A DNA stretch of 64,000 bases. Source: Sinohyriopsis cumingii. Lineage: Eukaryota; Mollusca; Bivalvia; Unionida; Unionidae. Below are positions 49,425 to 61,056 of this stretch, piece by piece (position 1 is the stretch's first letter; each line of letters starts with the position of its first letter). Location: positions 101,744,346-101,808,345 of the forward strand of contig CM068826.1 in assembly GCA_028554795.2 (NCBI GenBank), read 5' to 3'. The translations under genes and the position numbers were made by a program. The notes below the pieces were generated by a model. That model searched no databases. It worked only from the letters and a program-made list of their open reading frames with translations, and was not told where the DNA came from.

Positions 49425-50241
49425 AGCCAAACAAGCTGGATGAAAAGAGAAATAACCCGAAGGCTATATGGAAAGTGTTTAGAGAGTTTGCTGATGGGAA
49501 ATGTAAGCATAAAACTGAAATATTCTCCCTTAATCATGAGGGCATTAATACCGATAATCCAACTGTCATCTCAATATTTTCAATGACTTTTTCATTCAAA
49601 TTGCTGAAAAACTTAAAGAACCCAGAACTTTATCTGATCATCTGGAATTTAAAAACTTTTTGTGCTACAAAACTACCAAACAATATAAAGTTTGAAATTT
49701 CTGATATGAGTCCTGAATTGTGTTGAATTATATATAAACAATGGATGATTGTAAAGCTACAGGACTTGATATGATCGGACCAAGGCTACTAAAGGTAGCT
49801 GCACCAGTAATTGTTGAGAGTACAGCTTTCATTTGCAATGAAAATATTATGTCTAATAAATTTCAACAAGCATGGAAAACTGCCAAGGTTACACCATTGC
49901 ATAAAGCAGGTAAAAAAGATGATGTAAATAACTACAAACCCATCTCTATCCTTCCTTGTCTCTCCTAATTACAAGAAAAACATGTACATGATTCTTTTTT
50001 CAACTATTTGAACACTTATGATCTCATCCATTATAATCAGTCTGGCTTTCAATAGAATCACTCCTGTGAAATGCACTTATATCTTTGATTGATACATGGA
50101 TGAAAGCATTAGAGCAAGGAGAAATGGTAGGCACAATTATGGTTGATTTTTGTAAAGCTTTTGATCTTGTAGACCATGAAATAATTTTGCTTGAAAAACT
50201 AAAATTTTATCAATGCAGTGAAAACTCCTTAAACTGGTTTA
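49425..50241 (+). pseudogene. outer CR1-like LINE, 5' part of RT (LINE-A family)
   Basis: 5'-truncated: homology to LINE-A begins near 49418-49425, in the pre-RT linker (NPKAIWK-like). The best frame, 49741-49968, reads ATGLDMIGPRLLKVAAPVI and then KVTPLHKAGKKDDVNNYKPISIL, RT blocks 0 to 2. Shifted frames continue through the LVDHE block to about 50241, where it stops abruptly at 'ctggtttac'. The sequence resumes at 54112. The intervening 3.87 kb is another LINE. Confidence 0.88.
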
Positions 50242-50269
50242 CAGTTTAACAGTTAAACACAGCTTTACA

Positions 50270-51536
50270 TGAAGAAAGCCAGATTGCAATCAATGTGGAG
50301 GAAACTCCAGGACCCCAGTTTATGATAGGTGCAACAAATTCCTTTGAGTTCCATGGAACCCATAACCAGACTTGCACCTCCATACAGTGCACAATAATGA
50401 TAGGTAATCTCCAAGCCCAAATAGATAGGTTAAAACAGGAACTCTCTGCACTAAAATCAAAGAGTGTACACAGCGTTCAAATGGATAAACCAGGTGCAAA
50501 ATAAGTGTGCCAGGAAACCCAGACAACACGATACACAAACATGTCAAAGGACCAAAACACAAGAACATGTCAGGGCACTCAGACCATACCAAAACCAGCA
50601 ATTAGAAAAAAATCATTATACAGACAAACAGATGCAACCACACCAATTAAACAAGATGACTCTCTTCTACAGGTATTAGATGGGCAGAGCCAGAAATTAG
50701 TTAAAGCACATACTGTAAACACTGACAATTATGTGTCTCACTCAACATCAAAACCAGGTACAGAAGGAACTGCTCTAAAGACAACCTGGACCAAGTACCC
50801 ACAACAAGAAGCTATTAATTAAATACAAATACTAAATACTGCAGTCACCAAACTCTGTCAGTCTAGTCATGGAAATCAAGAAGTCCAAGCAATGTATCTG
50901 AACTCTCTTCTCATAGGATCATCAATAATCAAAGGAGTAAGAACAAGAGGGTTATATAAAACTGACATAAAAAAAACAAAGAGGTGCAACTATTAATAAT
51001 ATTGCAGAAAAAATATTTGAAATGGATATGTCACCATATCATAGTCTGCAATTCTTCTCATTGGTGGCAATAATTACAGTAATGGCCAATATTTAAAGGA
51101 CATTGAGGATGATTATGAAAGCTTGTTGTATGCCATCAGGTCCAAAAACACAGAATGTAAAATAATCATCTCAGGTCTACTGCCAAGAAGGGATGTACTT
51201 ATGACTCCACTAAATGACACCCTAAGTACATTGTGCAAAAATTTCCAAATACTCTTTGTTCCACAATATAGGACTTTCTTCTCAAAGACAATCAAGTGAA
51301 CCAACAATGATACCAGCAAGACCGAATCCACTAGTCTAACAGAGGTACTGCCATGCTTCTTAGGTATATAGACCAGTACATAAGTCTTATAAAAGGGGTT
51401 AGGCATGAGTCGGAAAACTGCTTGTATTGTGGAGAGCACAGTCATGTAACACAGTAATGCACTGCATGGAAAACAGATTAGTTGCCATCTTTGTAATGAA
51501 CTAGGACATAAGCAAAAGTTGTGCACATACCAATAG
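50270..51536 (+). pseudogene. inner LINE ORF1: 2A-like start, coiled coil, SGNH-like domain, two zinc knuckles
   Basis: ORF1 proteins of CR1-type LINEs bind the element RNA. In order: a VEETPGP motif (50295-50318) resembling a degenerate 2A sequence; a short heptad-like stretch LQAQIDRLKQELSALKSKS (about 50408-50464); a Thr/Gln/Lys-rich linker; then SGNH-hydrolase-like blocks. Block I reads LLIGSS (50907-50924; the family norm is GDS). Block III reads IGGNN (51060-51074). An IIISGLLPR stretch lies near 51162-51188. Block V is D-R-I-H (51320-51331). Two CCHC knuckles follow (CX2CX4HX4C) at 51419-51460 and 51483-51524, the second in a shifted frame. This is the esterase-bearing ORF1 type described for CR1 elements. 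At least four stops or frameshifts; inactive. Confidence 0.82.
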
Positions 51537-51949
51537 GTAGAAGGGAATGATGTGCAGGCCTATGCAACAGATATCCAGCAACAAAATGCGTTAGAATATG
51601 TGTATAGTTTTCCATGTAATAATTATAATTCTATAAACAGATTTCAGGCACTATTTGATTTGTGTACAAAGTGCAACTTGTTAACATGTAAACAACTATG
51701 TGATATTGTTAAAGTTATTCTCCCTCTGACGCTCCTCAAGTGTCTAATATATCAATGTCTTCTTGTAGATATGTAAATCAGTCTCATATTGAACATTCTC
51801 ATGTATCCACTACATGTGGTCATGGTACAACAGATGGATCTGTATGTTATCTTCTTCATGTGTTTATGTAAAAAATCAAGGCGATGAAAAGAAATCTGTC
51901 AAGTCTTAAAAAAATACATTGCATACTACCTAAGTTGTCTGAAAATCAA

Positions 51950-53971
51950 TCCTCTGATTGGAATTGTCATGTCTTTGGCCTCCTAAAAAGAGGTCTGCAA
52001 GTAATCAACCTAAATATTCAACACATCCTCCCTAAACTGAATGAGATAAAGTTCATATTACAGCAGACTGGATCAGTCAATATTCTATGTGAAACATTTC
52101 TTTCTGATGATACAGAGGTTTGACTTTGAAAGAAATGATAGGGAATCCATGGTGGGTGGGATTATTCTTCTCTATGTAGACAGTTTCATTAGTTATAACA
52201 GACGTGTTGATCTAGAGACTATTGGGGTAGAGAGTATCTGGATTGAAGTAACCCTTGCCCAATCAAAGCCAATACTCTTATGCTCAGTTTACAGGTCACC
52301 TAGTTCCACAGCTTATTGGATTGATAGATCTGAGGTGCAAATTCAAAAGGCATTACGGAAGATTTTGAAACTATCATATTAGGTGATTTTAACATTGATT
52401 ACATGAAAACTCCACCATTAACATGGATAAGCAACTTTGAAACTTACAACTTTACTCATAATTAACACCCAACTAGAGTAACAGATAAAAGTACTACAAT
52501 CATTGAACATGTCTATACTAATAAACCTGAAAACATAAGTGAAATTAATGTGCCACTGTATGCACTGAGTGACCACTACACAGACTGTATAACTAGACAT
52601 GTTCCTAATCATCTACAAATGGTCAACACATTGAACTATAATACAGGGACTTTAAACAGTTTGATGAGGAAGTGTTCTTAAACGATTTAGTTTGCAAACC
52701 CTTCCAATCAGTCTGCAATATAGCTGACATCAACACTGCCTTAGACAAATGGTATCGGATGTTCAATGCAGCCTTAGACAAGCATGCCTCAATTAAAACA
52801 AAAAGGGTTAAACACCAAATTACACCCAAGTGGAATACCCCTGAGATCAATCAGGCTAGGCACCTAAGAGATAATTTCCACAACAAAAAGACATGAAAAG
52901 CTATAGAAAGTGGAAGAATAAAACTAAGCACCTCATAGATAAGGCAAAAGAGAATTACTATAAACAGGCTATAGATGAAAGTAAGAATACGAAGACATTG
53001 TGGAAGCATCTAAAAGAGGTGAACCCACCCAGGAACAGTTTTCTTCCCCCTAGACTTAAGCAAAATGATGATATAGCAACATCTGTACAAAATATTGTTT
53101 TGTTCAACAATTTCTTCATAAGCATCTCCAGTAACAGTATTCAGAACCAGACTAACATCCCAACTAAACTTGATGCTCTTCTATTATTTATAAGAGCTAA
53201 AATTCCTGATGATAATTAATTTTCAAGAGCTATTGTTAGTGAAGCTGATATGCCAATTAAGGTGAATATTAATAAATCCTCTGGATTGGATGGGATTGGT
53301 CCACAAATTCTTAAAATTGCTGCACCAGTAATAACAAAGTCACTAACGCATATCATAAACTTAAGTATAATGAGTGGTAATTTTCCAGAAACAATGAAAT
53401 ATGTAAAGGTTACACCTATCTTTAAGAAAGGAGAAAAGGAGGATCCAGGGAATTACAGACCAATATCAATTTTACCTGTATTGTCAAATTTATTTGAAAA
53501 GCATGTAGAAATTCAGGTCAATAATTTTTTTTGAAACATACTCTCTATTTAATACAGTGCAATCAGGATTTAGAAAGTACCACTTGCGCAAAGCAGAAAC
53601 AAGCAGCACACATAATTTTAGATGCATCTATTGATCATCCCTCAAAAGCATTATTTACAGGAACTCAAATGGTTCACAATATATGACATGATAGATTTTA
53701 ACAAGGCAGTTCTTTTATATAAATGTCTACATGGAACTGCACCAGAGTATTTTCAGGACTTTTTCAGGATTTTTTCAACACAATACCAGTTGAGATCAAA
53801 TTATCATATGGAAACCTAGCACCAAAACCAAGAACAGCGCAATTTAAAAAGAGCTTCCAATACTCAGGTACAGTTCTGTGGAACACGCTTCCACTACATG
53901 TAAAATCTGCTGAAAATATTAGAGCATTTAAGAAGAGATATCAGAAGCATGTATGTGCTTCTTATAGATAA
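51950..53971 (+). pseudogene. inner LINE ORF2: endonuclease and partial reverse transcriptase
   Basis: Endonuclease landmarks: LNIQHILPKLNEI (about 52009-52046), ETFLSDD (near 52092-52113), VYRSPSS (about 52290-52310), GDFNID (52382-52399), HVYTNKPENIS (about 52507-52540) and SDH (52568-52576). Pre-RT: a YRKWKNKTKHLIDKAKENYY linker (52899-52958). RT: SSGLDGIGPQILKIAAPVI and KVTPIFKKGEKEDPGNYRPI in one clean frame (53250-53534). Near 53575-53600 the sequence jumps from an SGFRKYH-like block directly to the C-terminal QKQAAHIILD block, skipping about 0.7 kb with the YADD catalytic site. The C-terminus (NTLPLHVKSAENIRAFKKRYQKHV) ends at 53971. Both halves are otherwise well preserved. Confidence 0.86.
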
Positions 53972-54087
53972 TGGAATTTAGTATTTTAATACTAAACATG
54001 TTAAAATAAACAATAATTATTGCTATCATCATATAATGTGCATTGTTATACTCTCTTGACTAATGAGTCACCCTCTATAAATAAAGT

Positions 54088-54109
54088 ATTATTATTATTA
54101 TTATTATTA
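54088..54109. repeat. (ATT)n tail of the inner LINE
   Basis: Seven ATT units after AATAAAGT. A short stem (tgact with agtca, 54057-54070) lies just upstream, comparable to the LINE-B terminal hairpin. Confidence 0.85.
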
Positions 54110-54111
54110 CA

Positions 54112-55270
54112 TAACTGACAGAGTGCAGAAAGTATCTTTAAATGGTCAACTTTCTCAAAGTAAAAATATTAATTGTGGAGTTTCACAAGGCTCTATCCTT
54201 GGACCTCTGTTATTCATACTATTTATCAATGACTTACTTCTTAAGATAGGAACTTCAATTTCTTCAACTGACCTCTATGCAGATGATACTACACTGACTG
54301 AGATGGGAAACACTAAAAAGGTACTTCAAAATAATTTACAAGATGCTCTTTAGACTTAAAGTATGGGGCAAGAAAAACAGCATGATCATAAATACAGAAA
54401 AAACAAAAGCCCTACTAGTTACAACACAACAAAAATGAGCAAGACCAGATAGCGACAAACTCCAGGTTCTATTGACAGTGTGAGCCTTAATATGACCTCT
54501 CATGATAAAATTCTTGGTATATTCGTAGATAACAATCTTACTTGGTCTATTCACATTAAACATGTTTCAAAAAAAGGTTAATTCTTATCTTTGGCTACTG
54601 AGGAAAATCAAAACATACATTCCTCTTCAGTATAGGGTCATCTTTTATAAAAATTATATTCAGCCATATCTGGACTACTGCAATGTATTTTGGGGTAATA
54701 CCTCTAATTCAAACATAACACTTTTAAGACTCCAAAAGAGGGCTTGCCATATAATTCTAGATCAGTGTATTGACAATTTCCACGATGCCATTAATAAGAT
54801 AAAGATTTTAACAAAACATGAAAGAAAGTTTCTAAGAAAGACCAGATTGATGTATATAGTATCCAGAAAAGCCATTCCTATATATCTAAGCAATATCTTT
54901 CACCAAAGAGATGCTGAAGGTACTCCAAATTTAAGGTCTTTAAGAAGTAAAAATTATATTATACCAAGGCCAAAGAAGGACTTCTTTAAAAAATGTTTTC
55001 AATATAATGGTCCACTGGAATGGAACAACATTCCCTAAGTTACATGAGGCAGGCTCCTAGCATTTCTTCTTTTCATAATCGATGTCTCAAATGGATGAAA
55101 TCTTTAGACAACTGAACAGTTCCAGTAAATTAAATACCACCAGCTTTTCTGTAATTTTGCATCATTTTCACAGTTGAATTTTTCGATGCAGGATGATAGT
55201 TTATATATGTTTATGTGTTCACAGATGCATATGCATATGTTCCAGGCTTGATACTTTAATTTTTAATGAT
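54112..55270 (+). pseudogene. outer CR1-like LINE, 3' part of RT and 3' UTR (LINE-A family)
   Basis: This continues the element broken off at 50241. RT: VSQGSILGPLLFILFINDLL (about 54180-54239) and an intact YADD catalytic box (54276-54287) in LYADDTTLTEMG. After a frameshift near 54345, the C-terminal domain is one clean frame, 54562-55038, with VIFYKNYIQPYLDYCNVFWGN and LLRLQKRACHIILDQCIDN. The 3' UTR aligns with LINE-A to about 55265 and then stops without an AATAAAG or ATT tail, so the 3' end is lost. The RT core is better preserved here than in LINE-A. Confidence 0.88.
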
Positions 55271-57590
55271 AGAAGAACAAAATGCTGAGAAAGAATAAGG
55301 TCTGACTTCTCCACATTAATTATCCACCCTGATCTGCAGATGAGGGAAGGTTTTTCATGTTGTGAACCAAACACCAAAAACTTACTGAAGAGTTTTGAAG
55401 CATCTCATAAAGGAATGGTACATATTTTCTGTGGAGGACATCCTGAACATGGTATCACTTGGGAAATTTTCATAAAGGGAGGACCAGAGTGGAGGGTTTC
55501 AAATAGTGAAATCTTGAGATCCTCTATAACAGTTTGGATCACCCATCATTTTGCGAGATAATGGCTGGTCCAAATCTGACTAAAAGGGAGTAGTCTGGCA
55601 CCCAAAGTAGGTTGCCAGAAGGCATGGTTGACCTTGTATTACTGATGACTGATGGAATGCCTCAGGAAAGATACATTTTTCCTCTCTCCCCTACTTCCTG
55701 CCTGTGAAAGTAGGGGCATATGACCACCTTCAACTCAGTTAGTCAGGAGAAGAAAGAAAAACCTGCCATTATTGCAAACCACTACAACTAATTCTCTGAC
55801 AACAATTCCTTCTCTTGTATGTTCCATAACAGGGTCAAGCAGAGTTAGATGACTGGACTGAAAGTTTAAAGTCAAATCCTGTGCCTCCTGCATTTCCACC
55901 ACCTCAATTTGATGCCCTAAAAGAAGTGGAGAACTGAAAAGGAGTGAGTGAATAGAAAAAAACAATAACAATGACCAATAGTGGCTTTTTCAATCCACTG
56001 TTGGATAAGCATGTTCTTGCATTTCCATTTCACCAACTTTATCAATCGGAAATGATGATGAAGTATCAACAGCATGCATCACCATTTTGGATATGCCACC
56101 AGCAGTGATCACATTATGGAATACTGGTCTTGCATGGGCAGCTTGGCTCAGTTGGATTGCTTCATAAGTAATGCATGTTTGCAAGAATTTCATAGAAATG
56201 GTCAGTCTGGTTGACTAGTTGGCCAGCTAGCCAATCAGAGATGACAGAATCTTGCCACTGTAAATGTACAAAGATCATTTGTATGGCTGGACCAGTTAGT
56301 CAGCAGTCAACATCTTGGCTCCAATTAATTCTGAATATGCCTTGCAGTCCTGTAGGGCTGCCGAGGTATAGTTAATATGTCAGACCAACTATGCAGTTCT
56401 GTCTGGTTAGCCAACTTGTCAGTCAGAGATAACAGACTCCTGACCATTATAATCATACATAGCTTATTTGCATGCATTGGTCAGCTGTCAGAATGGCATC
56501 CCAAAAACTGGCCACCTGTTGTGGTATGGTTGGTACAGACTGTCCATCCTATACCACACTGGTCAAACATCAAATCCATCTTCTTTTCTTATTATCCTCA
56601 TACTATTTTTATTACTTTGTTTATGTTTAGTCTGCAGTAGTATTTAATACTGTATTTCAATTTCATTTGAGAGGAACCATTTCTTTCAATTAGTTATTGG
56701 AATTACAAAATGCTCACATTGATTGCAAGCCTTCACTTCTTGGTGGGATCCTAGGCTTACCTCTAGTAAGATTACAAATTATAAATAGTTGTCTTCATAG
56801 CTACAACAAAACCTTTTAATTCATAATGATTACATGTGATTCCAAGTTTTCACTGTGCTTTCTACTGTATACACATATGCAGAATGTTCTGGCACTGTTC
56901 CTGCATATGTATGGGGGTGGGAGTGGAGGGAATTTTTACATCATCCAGGACAATAATCAATGTTTGTAATGCATTCATTGATACAATATGTACAGGTTCT
57001 GTTTTGTCAAAAATTATTGGACCAAGTATTTGTTATGCATATACACATGTCCATCCTATATGCCTGTAACAGATTTCTTCCACTTGGCTGTCTTCTCTGT
57101 AATGAAGAAGATAGTACAGCACCCAAAAATGTCTCCAGTGAAATGAACATTGTCGATCAAAATCTTATGACAATAGCGAATTGTAGAATAATTGTAAAAT
57201 ATAAAATAAATTCACTGAATTCTTTTATGCACCATGTAAAATAACATTTTGACTTTGTAAAACATTTTTTTAACTGGACTGTGTGATGGCCATGTTTACA
57301 GCATGGCAGCAAAAGCATAAGCTACTTTAAAATGGGTATGATGGCAGCCACCAACCTAATAGAAAGGAGAGTTAATCTGTATGAGTTCATTCCCATTGTC
57401 CGTATAATAGCTATATATAAATATATATAGACAGATGTTTTTCTGTATTTCTGGTAGGCCAACATCCGGAGGTAGCAAAACAAGTTATCCAATAATATAA
57501 TATAATTTATTTGACAGAGAAACATAATTATGATTAAAAAGGTGAATATTAAAATTCAGTTGTCTACACCATGTATTCTAAAACAGCTAG
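55271..57590. other. no gene confidently recognised; possible unknown relic
   Basis: The plus-strand frame 55340-55561 (FSCCEPNTKN, CGGHPEHG) follows an AG that could be an acceptor. Two minus-strand frames, 55990-56193 and 55735-55971, abut with only one stop between them. All three are less AT-biased than their surroundings, but I recognise no family. A short unit ('ctggttgactagttggcc') recurs loosely at 56205-56420. The remainder is AT-rich. Confidence 0.3.
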
Positions 57591-57599
57591 AACAAATTA

Positions 57600-58455
57600 A
57601 AAGTCCTTCAAAGGGACTAGTTCTCTACTGTCCAAAAATAATTTCCTGGAATTCCAGATAACACCATTTCTTCTTTTTTAATGCAGAGTGTGGATGCCAT
57701 CTCTGATATTCTTGAGCAATAAGATTTTGAAATTAGCCATAGTGCATGAAAACCAGACTCCAATTTCATTTAAGACCAACTAGAGGAACAATTACGAAGA
57801 CTTGCTGCAAATCCCATGCTGATATCTTCATACGTTATGGGGAATTAGTGACAAGATTTTCATTATGTTCATTGTAGCTGCCATATTCCAAGTTAGATCT
57901 GCAGTATCTTCATTCAAAATATCAGACTAATTCTGATGAGAACCCCACTTTCATATGACTTTCCATTTAGTGGTAGCAATGACAAGATTTCAAGATGACT
58001 CCCAAAGAGGCCAATACTTGATGTAAAATTATCACCATTTTCATTTCCTGACAACTAGACATCACAAGTCCATTGGTGAAAAAAACAAACAAACAAACAA
58101 TATTGATATCAATTTCCTTCCAGGCTTTCAAGACACTGGCTGAGTCAGCATACTGGATATCAGATTGGCACCATTTTATTTAAGACCAACCAAATACCAT
58201 AAAAACTCTTCTGGGGAAAACCTTATGCTGATATGACGTTCAATTCAGGAGAAGCAGCAATTACAAAATTTTCAAGACTGCTTCTATGGTGGCCATATTG
58301 GATGTCAGATTAGCAACATTTTCTTTTAGGACCAACATGGCTTAATAAAAAGGTCTTTTGTCATGGCCATCTATTAAGGAGTAGTACAAAGATGATTTTC
58401 ATGAGGGCTGCAGTTGTGACAATGCTGACTTTTATAAGCACCATTCCAATTCAGT
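57600..58455. repeat. monomer array ('aagattttcaagatgg' type), left part
   Basis: Starts with the header phrase seen at 19205 and 20385 ('aaagggactagttctctactg'), followed by degenerate units with cores near 57722, 57852, 57981, 58126, 58266 and 58391, spaced 125-145 bp. Each unit carries versions of 'catattggatgtcagat' and 'accattttcatttaggacc'. Confidence 0.72.
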
Positions 58456-58459
58456 TGTT

Positions 58460-58690
58460 GTTTCGAGTTTAATGCCATTTCTCAGTGCAAAATAGGCTAT
58501 ACTTGGCAGCCAATTTATAATAACTGGTGGAGGAGGATCCTGGGAACACCCTTAGAAGAACCACAGATATTGGCCATGCTTTCTCACATACCCACTTTAG
58601 CCGAGCCCTAGATTTGAACCCATGCAGACAGATATGATATGGCAGTGCTCAGTCAAGGCGAGCACTTTAGACCCCATGGCATCCTGTGGT
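58460..58690 (-). mobile_element. tRNA-derived SINE, family B, copy 5, inside the monomer array
   Basis: Minus-strand copy ('ttgttgtttcgagtttaatg' at its plus-strand start, decayed B box 'gatttgaaccc' near 58611-58621). The monomer phrase that should read 'accattttcatttaggacc' is split by it: the left piece ends near 58456 and the right piece resumes near 58695. The SINE is therefore younger than the array. Confidence 0.8.
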
Positions 58691-58694
58691 TCCT

Positions 58695-59500
58695 CATTTT
58701 GATTTAGAACCAACTAGACATTATATAAAGCCTTTTAGTGAAAACCCATTAATGACAGAACCATCCAATCAGTAGAAGTTATAATGCAATTTTCAAGATG
58801 GCCACCTTGGTAGCCATATTGGACACTGAAGTTCAAACCATTTTCATTTACAACCAGCTAGACATTATAATAATTCTGGTTAAAACACCATGTCAGTTTG
58901 ACTTCCTTTCAGAAGGGTTAGTGATAAGATTTTCAAGATGTCTGCCATGGTGGCTATATTGTCTGACATATCAGCACACATTTTATTTAAGACCAACTGG
59001 AACAAGACATGATGAATTCTTAAAGTCGAACACTCATGCTGATCATTCCATTCTGAATGAGTTGCCATAACAAGATCTTCAAGATTGCACTGACTGCCTT
59101 TTCACCACTATTATCATTTAAGACCAACTGGACAAAAAAAATGTCTTATGTGAAAACCCTTCTTATGTTGATATAAACATCCATTCAGGAAGAGTAGTGA
59201 TAACAAGATTTTCAAGATGGCCACTGTGGAGCCATACTGGATGTCTGTGCAGAACCATTTTCAAATAGGAGCAATCAGACATCATATGAAGTCCTCTGGT
59301 AAAAACACATCCATTCGGCTTTCTGTTGTGAAAAGATTTTCAAGATGGCTGCATTGGTAACCATCAAGAAAAGATGGAAAACATTTACACTAATGACCCA
59401 CTCTACATCTTAAGAAGTCTCTACTGAAAACCACATGTTGTTATGACAACCCCATTCAGGAAAAGTAGTGGCAACAAGATTTTCAGGATGGCTACTGTGT
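58695..59500. repeat. monomer array, right part, about 138-bp period
   Basis: The core tttcaagatg or a close variant occurs at 58791, 58931, 59077, 59210, 59338 and 59481, giving spacings of 140, 146, 133, 128 and 143 bp. Units share 'gcca.attggat', 'accattttcatttaggacc', 'gaaaaccc..gttgatat' and 'ccattcagga..agtag' phrases in fixed order. A (TG)n tract ends the array (59498-59527). Confidence 0.8.
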
Positions 59501-59764
59501 GTGTGTGTGTGCATGCGTGTGTGTGTGAAGTTTCATCAACTTTTGCTAATGGATGTAGGTATGTTGCATGATGCACAACTGTTCATTCCATAAGTTCTGT
59601 TTTACCAGTAGAGTTAATAATTGCTGAATTTTGAAAACTAGCCCTATACCAAAGTCACCTATGAATATAAATACATTAAAAAATATTTAAATAGTTTAAA
59701 TTTATTTAACTACAGCTTTAATGTAAATACATTTCAATCATAGCACTATTTTTAACAATGATAA

Positions 59765-60110
59765 AGTGTGTGTGTGTGCGTGTGTGTGTGTATGTGTGTG
59801 AGAGAAAGAGAGAGATTTGATTTTTAAAGTAGCTTTGACAATTTTTCAGTCATATCACTATCTATGATGTTTGCAGTGTGGCAGTTTATAGTGATGTCTA
59901 ACACTGGGGCATCATGCTGCAGACAATTTGTAGATCATTTCCAACCCAGTTCCATTATCCTGACACCAGGTCAAAAAGTCCTAACTCTAATCTTTTCATG
60001 CTAAGTGCCTAGCAAGGCAAAAGTTAGTTCCATTTGTACTGTCTTTGATATAACTCAGCCAGTATTTGTACCCATGACCTGCTCTAACCACTAGGCCACC
60101 GGAATGGTGC
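59765..60110 (-). mobile_element. tRNA-derived SINE, family A, copy 9
   Basis: Minus-strand copy with an expanded (TG)n and GA-rich tail (59765-59813), diverged Nin-like body, and a head whose B-box segment is partly deleted ('cagtatttgtacccatgacc', 60059-60078). Confidence 0.85.
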
Positions 60111-60239
60111 CCAAACATTTGCACCAATTCATCCACAGAAAGCACATGGTTACTAAATATTACACTGGGTAAATCCTGTTATTGGCTGTTATTATTGTGT
60201 GGACAACCTGTTGTGCAAAATGACTACGGTATTAAAATA

Positions 60240-60316
60240 TCCCTTGGCAAGGGTTTGAACCCACCACATCCTGCATCTGAGGCAGACACTCTAAACCCCT
60301 AGGCCACTGGAGTGAT
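60240..60316 (-). mobile_element. detached family-A SINE head
   Basis: Plus sequence 'agggtttgaaccca' (B box) through 'aggccactggagtgatcc' (A-box end) is a family-A tRNA-like head without body, 130 bp from copy 9. It may be a rearranged remnant. Confidence 0.7.
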
Positions 60317-61056
60317 CCATAAAAAAGTGTGACATTTCACTGCTGTAGATTTTAATAGCTTATACTGCACTAAAATGGATTCAGAATGAGCTTACAAATG
60401 TTTGGAAGGAAAGAAATAAATATAGGCACTTTAAGCAGAAGGGGCAAATTGAAATAGTTACTGCAAATTCATATTATTTAAAACAATGGGAGTAGAGATA
60501 ATCTTAAATTCACTTTCTTCATACCTGCAAACCTCCTAAACACTGTTAGGGGAATTTTGAGACTCAAAAAGTGTTTTCAGGTTGGAGGCAGGGAATCAAA
60601 TTTTAATAAAAGAAAATTAAACCTGTTTTTCTCTACAGTTTGAAACATAAAATAGTTGCTAGACTTTGCACTGTCAAATATCACCATATATACTCATGTG
60701 TACACATATAATCACAACACAGATCTTAAATAAAACACCTTGGATGTCGAATAGTCCTAATTAAATGCAGTCTTTATTGCTCTCAATAGTTCAACAAGGG
60801 GTTTGATGGAAGTCTCATTATAATCCATCTTTACCCTCATCAGAGTTTGGGTGATACAGTTGTTCAAACATCCCTGAAGGTCCTGTTGAATTTTTATTAG
60901 AATAAAAGTGATCTTTCTACATCTGCATTACTATGTTCAAAACTAGTATTTACTTTTGAGATTCAACTCTGCACTTATATTTTGTTGATGCTGGATGTTG
61001 TTACTATGTTGACAGATTGTGTACACTCCAGAATGACGTGTCAAATTGGTGATAAG

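Larger units (their letters stand above)
50242..54111 (+). mobile_element. inner CR1-like LINE, nearly full length, nested in another LINE
   Basis: The element has ORF1 (50270-51536), an inter-ORF spacer, ORF2 (about 51950-53971) and a 3' UTR ending in AATAAAG and (ATT)n (54088-54109). The host LINE resumes immediately after at 54112 with sequence that aligns to LINE-A 16122 onward. A short ttaca is found at both junctions (50237-50242 and about 54107-54111) and may be a minimal target duplication. It is younger than the host LINE but itself decayed: stops, frameshifts and loss of the RT palm region. Confidence 0.88.

Noticed and set aside
50237..54111. Firm target-site duplication of the inner LINE
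   Set aside because: Only about five bases (ttaca) match at the two junctions, and comparison with LINE-A shows a few bases missing; too short to be certain.
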